5,681 bases of DNA from Actinomycetes bacterium (GTDB lineage Bacteria; Actinomycetota; Acidimicrobiia; Acidimicrobiales; Palsa-688): the NCBI GenBank assembly GCA_021815935.1, contig JAKAZH010000126.1, positions 1-5,681 on the forward strand, written 5' to 3'. Positions within the stretch are counted from its first letter, which is position 1. Every line of letters begins with the position of its first letter. The translations under genes and the position numbers were made by a program. Of this stretch, positions 1-5,448 are shown one piece after another. The notes beneath the pieces are model-generated. The model was given only the letters and a program-made list of their open reading frames with translations. It did not search any database and was not told the DNA's origin.

Positions 1-1760
1 TGAGCGGGGACGCTAAGCGTCTCTACGAGTTGATCTGGATGCGGACGGTCGCTTCACAGATGGCCGACGCCGTCGGGCGGAGTGTCTCCGTGCGCATAGG
101 AGCGACGTCGAGCTCGGGGGAGGATGCCGTGTTCGCCACCTCCGGCAGGGTGATCACGTTCCCAGGCTTCCTCCGGGCCTACGTCGAAGGCTCCGATGAC
201 CCCGACTCCGAGCTCGAAGACCGCGAGGTTCGCTTGCCCGCACTCGCCGCTGGTGACCGGGTCGATCTCGAGTCGCTCGGCGCCGACGAGCATTCCACTT
301 CCCCGCCCGCCCGCTACAGCGAGGCGTCCCTGGTCAAGGCCCTCGAGGAGATGGGGGTCGGTCGGCCATCCACCTACGCTTCGATCCTCGATACCATCCA
401 AAGCCGTGGTTACGTGTGGAAAAAGGGCTCCGCCCTCGTCCCATCGTGGACGGCATTCGCTGTCGTCGGGCTGCTCGAACAGCACTTCGCAGAACTTGTC
501 GACTATGGCTTCACCGCGTCGATGGAGGAGGATCTCGACGAGATAGCGAACGGGGCGAGGGAATCGATCCCGTGGCTGACACGGTTCTATTTCGGCGACA
601 CCGCCAGGGGCGGCGCGACGAACGGGGGAACTTCGAAGGCCGGTAACGCCGACGGCGGGCCCGGCCTCAAAGGGCTGGTCCTCGAGAACCTCGGCGAGAT
701 TGACGCCCGGGAAGTGAATTCGATCCCGATAGGCGGACCCGACTCGGGGATCGTCGTGAGGGTCGGCCGCTACGGGCCTTACGTGCAGCGCGAAGTCGCC
801 GGCGACGTGGTCGGCAATGGTTCGAGCGAGATGGATGCCACTGCTGTTTCGGCGAGATCCGGCGCGCCAGCAGGCCAGCGTGCCTCGTTGCCCGACGACC
901 TTGCCCCCGACGAGCTCAGTGTCGAAAAAGCAATTGAGCTTCTGGAGGCCGGTTCCTCAGATAGGGAACTCGGCATCAACCCCCATTCCGGGCTTGCAGT
1001 GACAGTGAAGAGCGGTCGCTTCGGCCCCTACGTGCAGGAGACCGAGGCACACGGAGACTCTGCGTCGCCTTCGCCTGGGTCGCAGTCGGCGAAACCTCGA
1101 ACCGCCTCGCTGCTGCGGGGCATGGACCCTTCGACCGTCACTCTCGACGACGCTCTTCGCCTTCTCAGCCTTCCGCGCACCGTCGGCGTGGACCCGGGCA
1201 CCGGCGAGCCGATCGAAGCAACCAACGGCCGTTACGGGCCGTATCTGAAGCGGGGCAGCGAATCACGCTCGCTCGACAGCGACGAGAAGCTGTTCAGCGT
1301 GACATTGGACGAGGCGCTCGCAATATTCGCCCAGCCGAAAGAGCGACGAGGCCGCGGAGTCGCGGCCCCACCGCTTCGCGAACTAGGTGCAGACCCCGAG
1401 ACAGGCGTCGTGATACTCGTCAAGGACGGGCGCTTCGGGCCCTACGTTACGGATGGTTCGACCAACGCATCCCTACGTAAAGGCGACACGGTAGACGGGA
1501 TCACCACCGAAAGGGCCGCCGAGCTCCTGACGGATCGCCGCAACGCTCCACCGAGGTCTGGCCGGGGATCACCGGGCGGGAAGAGGAAGGCTGCCGGCTC
1601 GCGAAGCGCCGGAGTTGTCAAGAAGCCGGGCGCGGCGAAGAAGGTCGGTGGGGTGGCGAAGGCTGGTGCCGCCAAAAAGGCGGGTGCTCCGACGAAGAAG
1701 ACTGTTGCTGTGAAGAAGGCTCCTACGAGGAAGGCTGCCGTGAAGAAGGCTGGTGGCTGA
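1..1760 (+). CDS. topA: DNA topoisomerase I (type IA), C-terminal part; 5' end outside the window
   Basis: Type IA topoisomerase that relaxes negative supercoils in the nucleoid. The reading frame is open from position 3 to a TGA at 1758-1760 (585 codons visible). The TTG at 30 is internal, because the codons before it already continue the family sequence LYELIWMRTVASQMAD. TOPRIM and the catalytic tyrosine must lie upstream. Visible, numbered from codon 30: the conserved core block YSEASLVKALEEMGVGRPST (96-115) followed by YASILDTIQSRGYV, and the block FTASMEEDLDEIA (161-173). Four C-terminal repeats carry a GR(Y/F)GPY(V/L) motif at about 246-252, 329-335, 400-406 and 467-473. A 60-residue lysine/alanine tail ends the protein. 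There are no cysteines in the visible part, so it lacks the zinc fingers of E. coli TopA and resembles the actinobacterial form. tmk follows with a short overlap, suggesting co-transcription. Identification is firm. Confidence 0.97.
   Translation, partial: SGDAKRLYELIWMRTVASQMADAVGRSVSVRIGATSSSGEDAVFATSGRVITFPGFLRAYVEGSDDPDSELEDREVRLPALAAGDRVDLESLGADEHSTSPPARYSEASLVKALEEMGVGRPSTYASILDTIQSRGYVWKKGSALVPSWTAFAVVGLLEQHFAELVDYGFTASMEEDLDEIANGARESIPWLTRFYFGDTARGGATNGGTSKAGNADGGPGLKGLVLENLGEIDAREVNSIPIGGPDSGIVVRVGRYGPYVQREVAGDVVGNGSSEMDATAVSARSGAPAGQRASLPDDLAPDELSVEKAIELLEAGSSDRELGINPHSGLAVTVKSGRFGPYVQETEAHGDSASPSPGSQSAKPRTASLLRGMDPSTVTLDDALRLLSLPRTVGVDPGTGEPIEATNGRYGPYLKRGSESRSLDSDEKLFSVTLDEALAIFAQPKERRGRGVAAPPLRELGADPETGVVILVKDGRFGPYVTDGSTNASLRKGDTVDGITTERAAELLTDRRNAPPRSGRGSPGGKRKAAGSRSAGVVKKPGAAKKVGGVAKAGAAKKAGAPTKKTVAVKKAPTRKAAVKKAGG
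1578..1757 (+). repeat. Low-complexity Lys/Ala-rich tail of TopA with short direct DNA repeats
   Basis: The last 60 codons of topA encode a strongly basic tail with 16 Lys and 3 Arg and no Asp or Glu, built from units such as AAKK, AVKK and KAG. At DNA level the 12-mer gtgaagaaggct occurs exactly at 1710-1721 and again at 1740-1751, 30 bp apart, and related aagaaggt/gaggaaggct units lie around them. Such tails are known in mycobacterial and streptomycete TopA, where they bind DNA and aid processive relaxation. The same role here is inferred from composition. Short direct repeats of this kind can slip, so tail length may vary between strains. Confidence 0.8.
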
Positions 1761-2484
1761 ACCGCCCGGCGCCTTGGATGGCGGCGGTTGCAGCGTGGCC
1801 GCAGGAGTCGACAGCGCCAGAGTGCCTCAGCCGCCGGAGCGCCCCGGGGGTCGCGGGCGGTTCATCGTGCTCGAAGGCGTCGAGGCCAGCGGGAAATCAA
1901 CCCAGGCGATCCGCCTTGCAGCCGAGCTCGGAGCGGTGCTGACGAGGGAACCAGGTGGGACTCCGCTCGGCGAGAGATTGCGGGCGCTCGTGCTCGATCC
2001 GCAATCCCCGCCGGTGGCTGCGCGCGCCGAGGCCCTATTGATGCTCGCAGCGCGGGCCCAGCACGTCGAGGAAGTTATCGCCCCGGCGTTACGCAACGGA
2101 CGAGATGTGGTTTGTGATCGCTTCAGTGCGAGCACAATCGCCTACCAAGGGTACGGGCGAAGGCTCGACCCGACCGACCTGGCCCGCCTGTCGGAATGGG
2201 CGGCCGCAGGGATATCGCCTGATCGGGTGATCCTCCTCGACGTAGGTCCGAGGGAAGTCGCGAAGCGCCTGGCCGAAAGGCGCAAGGCGGCCAGGGCCGG
2301 ACCCAGCCCCGAGTTCGTCGACCGGATCGAACGTGAGGAGGAGGAGTTCTTTCAAAGGGTGGCGGGCGGATTCGTCGCCCTGGCGCGCTCCGATCCGGCG
2401 CGCTGGCGGCGGGTGGACGCCCTCGGGAGCTATGACGAGGTGGCAGCGAGAGTGCTGTCGGCCGCGAGTGACGACGGTGCTTAA
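1753..2484 (+). CDS. tmk: Thymidylate kinase (dTMP kinase)
   Basis: Phosphorylates dTMP to dTDP with ATP in the cytoplasm, the committed step towards dTTP. Numbered from the GTG at 1753: P-loop GVEASGKST (42-50, Lys48), TREPGGTP (64-71), the DR(F) motif with Ser and YQG (122-133), a basic LID (RLAERRKAARAG, 172-183) and the helix RIEREEEEFF (191-200). A P-loop without Arg and a LID rich in Arg fit the E. coli-like type II enzyme. The first 34 residues are Pro/Gly-rich and not part of the fold. The family normally begins near RGRFIVLEG, and 243 residues is about 30 more than usual. GTG at 1795 or 1822 are alternative starts. I kept 1753 because AAGAAGG stands 3 nt before it and it overlaps the topA end by 8 bp, allowing translational coupling. 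The function is sure; the start is not. Confidence 0.95.
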   Translation: MAEPPGALDGGGCSVAAGVDSARVPQPPERPGGRGRFIVLEGVEASGKSTQAIRLAAELGAVLTREPGGTPLGERLRALVLDPQSPPVAARAEALLMLAARAQHVEEVIAPALRNGRDVVCDRFSASTIAYQGYGRRLDPTDLARLSEWAAAGISPDRVILLDVGPREVAKRLAERRKAARAGPSPEFVDRIEREEEEFFQRVAGGFVALARSDPARWRRVDALGSYDEVAARVLSAASDDGA

Positions 2485-2517
2485 CTGGCAACCCGCGACC
2501 ATGAGAAGATCAGACGT

Positions 2518-2523
2518 GGAGGA
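2518..2523 (+). promoter_or_regulatory. Ribosome binding site of holB
   Basis: GGAGGA, a near-perfect Shine-Dalgarno sequence, lies 10 nt before the ATG at 2534. It sets the holB start, which matches the usual delta' N-terminus. The 49-bp gap after tmk shows no convincing promoter or terminator, so holB is probably read from the upstream transcript. Confidence 0.75.
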
Positions 2524-2533
2524 CCGGACCTGA

Positions 2534-3715
2534 ATGACCGAGCTCTACGCCGACGTGACCGGCCAACCTGACGCCCTTGCCCTGCTGAAGCGGGCTGTTG
2601 TACGGCCTGTGCACGCGTACCTGTTTCTCGGGCCTGCGGGAAGCGGCAAGCGTGCGGCGGCAAAGAGTTTCGCCGCCGCACTCGTGTGCCCTGACGGAGG
2701 GCTGCACGCGGACGGCAGTGCGACCTGCGAGTCGTGTAGGCGGGCTCTCGCTGGCATGCATCCCGACGTCGTCTCTGTCGAGCGCGAAGGCGCGTTCATC
2801 GGGATGTCTGCGGCGAGGGAGGCCGTGAGGTCAGCCCACGCAAGCCCTCTCGAGTCACAACGAAAAGTGATCGTCCTCCACGACTTCCACCTAGTACGAG
2901 ACACCGGGCCGGCCCTTTTGAAAACCGTCGAGGAACCCCCGGCTACCACCGTGTTCGTTATCCTGGCCGACTATCTACCTCCCGAGCTGGTCACTATCGC
3001 AAGCCGCTGCGTCGAGGTCCGCTTCTTGGCTCTCACGGTCGACCAGGTCGCCGATGTGCTCGAGGCGGGAGGGGTAGACCCGGGGCGGGCGCAGCTGCTC
3101 GCCGCTGCTGCCGCCGGCCGCCTGGACCGGGCGGCAAGTCTCGCATCCGATCCTGAGGTCGAGGCCCGACGTGACGCCTGGTATTCCATCCCGGGGCGCC
3201 TTGACGAAAGCAACGCGACGGCGGCTTCTGTAGCGGACGAGCTGATTGCCCTTCTCGAATCGAGCGCATTGCCCTTGGTCGCCCGCCACGCGGAGGAACG
3301 CAACAACCTCGCCGAAGCCGACCGTCGCGCAGCCGAGGTGACGGGAACCACGAAGCGGGCCAAAGGGTCGCGCGGCGCCAAGGGAGGTAAGGCCGGCGGC
3401 CCGGCGATGGCAGAACTTGACGATCGTCAGCGCCGGGAGGCTCGCCGTCAGCGTGCAGACGAGTTTCGAGCCGGGTTGGCAGTCCTCGCTGGCGCATATC
3501 GCGACAGGCTCACCGCAAGCGTGGCCTCTGGGAAGACCCAGCGGGCCAAAGTCGACGCAGCAGATGCGCTGAACGCCATCAGCCTGGTCGATAAGTGCGC
3601 CCGCGACTTGGAGTTCAATCCGGGTGAACTGCTTGCTCTTCAGGCGCTCCTGGCGCGACTGGGCCGTGCCGGTGCCTCCCCAGAGTCGGCGCGTCGATCT
3701 GGAGCACGAAGGTAG
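2534..3715 (+). CDS. holB: DNA polymerase III delta' subunit (clamp loader)
   Basis: Subunit of the clamp loader that places the beta sliding clamp on primed DNA. Over about residues 8-165 it follows the delta'/DnaX AAA+ fold: TGQPDALALLKRAV, P-loop GPAGSGKR (33-40), zinc-module cysteines C52, C65 and C68 with the following AGMHPDV (73-79), KVIVLHDFHLV in place of Walker B (111-121), LLKTVEEPPATTVFVIL, and the SRC motif (157-159) that marks delta' and gamma subunits. The P-loop Ser/Thr is replaced by Arg40 and the DExx box is degenerate, so ATP hydrolysis is unlikely, as in E. coli delta'. One of the four usual zinc cysteines appears to be Ser62. Residues 271-289 form a Lys/Gly-rich linker before a helical C-terminal collar region (about 295-380). 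At 393 residues it is somewhat longer than E. coli HolB. Third gene of the topA-tmk-holB cluster. Confidence 0.93.
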   Translation: MTELYADVTGQPDALALLKRAVVRPVHAYLFLGPAGSGKRAAAKSFAAALVCPDGGLHADGSATCESCRRALAGMHPDVVSVEREGAFIGMSAAREAVRSAHASPLESQRKVIVLHDFHLVRDTGPALLKTVEEPPATTVFVILADYLPPELVTIASRCVEVRFLALTVDQVADVLEAGGVDPGRAQLLAAAAAGRLDRAASLASDPEVEARRDAWYSIPGRLDESNATAASVADELIALLESSALPLVARHAEERNNLAEADRRAAEVTGTTKRAKGSRGAKGGKAGGPAMAELDDRQRREARRQRADEFRAGLAVLAGAYRDRLTASVASGKTQRAKVDAADALNAISLVDKCARDLEFNPGELLALQALLARLGRAGASPESARRSGARR

Positions 3716-3746
3716 AACCTGCTCGGCTCGTCTAGAGCGGGCTGCG

Positions 3747-4094
3747 TCAGCCGCCCGATCCGGCGGGGCCGGTCGAAGAGGGCGGACAGTTGAGAACGCT
3801 CGGTGCCAGACCGACGTCGGAGACGAGCGGCGCGAGACTCGCAGCGTTGCCACCCAGTTGCAGGCCGCCACCCGCTCCACCGCCCGACGCTTCGGTGGTT
3901 GCTGCTCCGGTTCCCCCACCACCGGCTGCTGCTATCGCCTGGTTGTCGGCGCACAGCCCACTTACTGCGTTGCCGACGAGCTTCGATGGCTGCAACGGAG
4001 ACGATGATGAAACGGAGAAGGAGCGGAACGTCAATATCCCGAGGACGACCGTGACTACGAGGCCGATCAATTTCAAGACGAGTCGTGCCCGCAT
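3747..4094 (-). CDS. Small membrane-anchored or secreted Gly/Ala-rich protein, family unknown
   Basis: I do not recognise this gene. It encodes 115 residues from the ATG at 4094. A basic N-terminus (MRARLVLK) leads into one hydrophobic segment, about residues 5-22, typical of a signal anchor or uncleaved signal peptide. No lipobox cysteine follows. The outside part has a Ser/Pro stretch, Cys48 and Cys103 that could form a disulfide, and a Gly/Ala/Thr-rich stretch at about 57-82 that looks like a flexible linker. Codons are mostly G/C-ending in this frame, supporting a real gene. The start is uncertain: a GTG at 4103 has GAGAAG five nt upstream and would add three residues, while the same GAGAAG is 14 nt from the ATG. 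The open frame runs back to 4418, but that part crosses A+T-rich promoter-like DNA and the ABC gene start. It is convergent with holB, with 31 bp between stops. Confidence 0.6.
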   Translation of the reverse strand: MRARLVLKLIGLVVTVVLGILTFRSFSVSSSSPLQPSKLVGNAVSGLCADNQAIAAAGGGGTGAATTEASGGGAGGGLQLGGNAASLAPLVSDVGLAPSVLNCPPSSTGPAGSGG

Positions 4095-4238
4095 AGAGCC
4101 CACGACCGCTTCTCGACTGCGCCGGGCGCTGCCTTGAGAACCCGACTCGGCGCTTCGTCTTATTCCTAAATTTGCCGGAACCGTTCTGCGGGTACTCGGG
4201 GCGCCGTCGAACCAGGGCGGCCTACAGACTTGTTGGAT

Positions 4239-4252
4239 TGTGAACGCTAACG
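4239..4252. promoter_or_regulatory. Candidate LacI-family operator
   Basis: The 14-mer TGTGAACGCTAACG is centred on CpG and matches 11 of 14 positions of TGTTAGCGCTAACA, a form typical of LacI-family sugar repressor operators in actinobacteria. It is only partly palindromic (4 of 7 pairs). It lies about 100 bp before the transporter ATPase start, just upstream of the candidate plus-strand promoter and just past the candidate minus-strand -10. No regulator gene is in the window, so the role is inferred. Confidence 0.3.
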
Positions 4253-4279
4253 TGTCTAAATGAAAGATTATGTTGGGTA

Positions 4280-4308
4280 TTGTGTCAACGATGGTTGTGC
4301 TATAGAAT
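4280..4308 (+). promoter_or_regulatory. Candidate sigma-70-type promoter of the ABC ATPase gene
   Basis: TTGTGT (4280-4285) and TAGAAT (4303-4308, five of six consensus bases) are separated by 17 bp in the A+T-rich patch. Transcription would start near 4315 and give a leader of about 35 nt ending at the strong ribosome binding site. The -35 box matches only three of six bases, and TATAGA at 4301 is an overlapping alternative -10. Its -35 overlaps the minus-strand TTGACA, so the two directions may compete. Confidence 0.4.
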
Positions 4309-4335
4309 TGTGGAGTTGGCGAAAGCCCGCACGAC

Positions 4336-4345
4336 AGGAGAGGGG
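4336..4345 (+). promoter_or_regulatory. Ribosome binding site that fixes the ABC ATPase start
   Basis: AGGAGAGGGG is a strong Shine-Dalgarno stretch. Its GGAG lies 9 nt before the ATG at 4350. It decides against the in-frame ATG at 4260, whose extra 30 residues do not resemble the family and would be encoded by the promoter region. Confidence 0.8.
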
Positions 4346-4349
4346 AAAT

Positions 4350-5441
4350 ATGGCAACCGTCACTTTTGACAAGGCCACGAGGCTCTACGCTGGATCGACG
4401 AAGCCCGCAGTCGACCAACTAGAGCTCGATATCAAGGATGGGGAGTTTCTTGTACTCGTAGGGCCTTCCGGTTGCGGAAAGTCCACCTCGCTGCGCATGC
4501 TTGCCGGCTTGGAGGCGGTTGATCAGGGCTCGATCCGCATAGGCGACCGTGACGTTACAGACCTGCAACCACGCGAACGCGACATTGCGATGGTGTTCCA
4601 GAACTACGCCCTTTACCCCCACTTCACGGTTGCGGACAACATGGCCTTCGCTCTAAAGATCGCGAAGGTGCCCAAGGACGAGATCGCCCGAAGGGTGCAG
4701 GAGGCGGCGAAGCTGCTCGACCTGGAACCGTATCTGGAGCGTAAGCCCAAGGCCCTCTCAGGTGGCCAGCGCCAAAGGGTTGCGATGGGCCGGGCAATCG
4801 TACGGGAGCCCCAGGTGTTCCTGATGGATGAACCCCTGTCCAACCTCGACGCTAAGCTCAGGGTGCAAACGCGTACCCAGATAGCTGCACTCCAGCGCCG
4901 GCTGGGCACGACGACGGTGTATGTCACCCACGACCAAGTCGAAGCGATGACTATGGGGGACCGTGTCGCAGTGCTCAAGGACGGGCTTCTCCAGCAGGTC
5001 GGATCCCCTAGGGAGCTTTACGATCAGCCGGCAAACGTCTTTGTCGCCGGTTTCATCGGTTCGCCCCCGATGAACCTAGTCCCCGCCCGCCTTGACTCCG
5101 ATGGCGCTGTAGTTGGTGGCGGGACCGTGCAGCTTAGCCGGGAGATCCTTGCGGCCGCCGCAGCCAAGCAGGTCGAAGAGGTCACGATCGGTTTCCGTCC
5201 TGAGGACGTGACGATCGGAGATGCCGGTTCGGGCATCGCTGTCGAAGTTCAGATCGTCGAGGAGCTAGGCGCCGACGCCTATGCCTACGCCACCCTCGTC
5301 GGACCGAATTCCGGTCTGTCGCAGATCGTCGCACGGACTGACGGCCGCCGCCCACCGGCTCGGGGTGAGGTCGTGCACCTCGTCGTCAAGCCGGACCACG
5401 CCAGGGTCTTCGATCCACGAGACGGGTTGCGCATCTCCTAG
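4350..5441 (+). CDS. ugpC: Sugar ABC transporter ATP-binding protein (MalK/UgpC/MsiK family)
   Basis: Cytoplasmic ATPase that powers a CUT1-type importer of sugars or glycerol-phosphate compounds. The 363-residue length is normal for the family. Visible: Walker A GPSGCGKST (38-46), Q-loop at Gln84 (VFQNYALYPH), signature LSGGQRQR (136-143), Walker B VFLMDEP with Glu161, D-loop SNLD (164-167), and switch His194 in YVTHD. The hallmark MalK-like joint GFIGSPPMN (234-242) leads into a C-terminal TOBE/MOB regulatory domain (about 243-360) with GFRPEDV (281-287). All catalytic residues are intact. No permease or binding-protein gene is adjacent within the window, which resembles the monocistronic MsiK ATPase of Streptomyces that serves several sugar importers. 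The ugpC label is the usual family name and does not establish glycerol-3-phosphate as substrate. It converges on a likely alpha-galactosidase gene, 7 bp away. Confidence 0.93.
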   Translation: MATVTFDKATRLYAGSTKPAVDQLELDIKDGEFLVLVGPSGCGKSTSLRMLAGLEAVDQGSIRIGDRDVTDLQPRERDIAMVFQNYALYPHFTVADNMAFALKIAKVPKDEIARRVQEAAKLLDLEPYLERKPKALSGGQRQRVAMGRAIVREPQVFLMDEPLSNLDAKLRVQTRTQIAALQRRLGTTTVYVTHDQVEAMTMGDRVAVLKDGLLQQVGSPRELYDQPANVFVAGFIGSPPMNLVPARLDSDGAVVGGGTVQLSREILAAAAAKQVEEVTIGFRPEDVTIGDAGSGIAVEVQIVEELGADAYAYATLVGPNSGLSQIVARTDGRRPPARGEVVHLVVKPDHARVFDPRDGLRIS

Positions 5442-5448
5442 AAGCGGC

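Larger units (their letters stand above)
4095..4349. other. Divergent intergenic region between the small gene and the ABC ATPase gene
   Basis: About 250 bp with no convincing gene. The left part (4095-4228) is G+C-rich. From about 4229 to 4310 base composition turns clearly A+T-rich compared with the rest of the window, as promoters often do in such genomes. This patch holds the candidate operator and promoter elements listed separately. It also contains, on the minus strand, a perfect TTGACA (4288 to 4283) with TTTCAT 17 bp further on (4265 to 4260), which could serve the small gene but would leave a leader of roughly 160 nt. No tRNA, riboswitch or strong hairpin was seen. Confidence 0.6.

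Noticed and set aside
54..485. Minus-strand open frame of 143 codons opposite topA
   Set aside because: It lies antisense to the conserved TopA core and has no recognisable motif or RBS.
3716..3746. Terminator between holB and the small gene
   Set aside because: Only a 4-bp GCTC/GAGC stem could be drawn around 3729, with no T-run, which is too weak to call.
2975..3922. Long minus-strand open frame (315 codons) opposite holB
   Set aside because: It lies almost wholly antisense to a firmly identified gene and has a Arg/Pro/Ser-rich composition with no recognisable domain, as expected for a shadow frame in G+C-rich DNA.
3790..4137. Plus-strand frames in the holB-ABC gap (for example 115 codons from 3790)
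   Set aside because: They are Pro/Arg/Ser-rich mirror images of the small minus-strand gene, whose frame has better codon use and a believable membrane segment.
4138..4230. tRNA or riboswitch in the intergenic DNA
   Set aside because: No cloverleaf, TPsiC-like GTTCGA context or conserved riboswitch core could be found by eye.
4260..4349. Earlier in-frame ATG for the ABC ATPase
   Set aside because: It would add 30 residues unlike the family, with no RBS, while ATG 4350 has a strong Shine-Dalgarno sequence and gives the standard N-terminus.
4095..4418. Upstream extension of the small minus-strand gene to an ATG at 4418
   Set aside because: The extra 108 codons cross the A+T-rich promoter-like patch and the start and RBS of the ABC ATPase gene. 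The protein there shows no family resemblance, whereas a typical membrane-anchor N-terminus begins at 4094.
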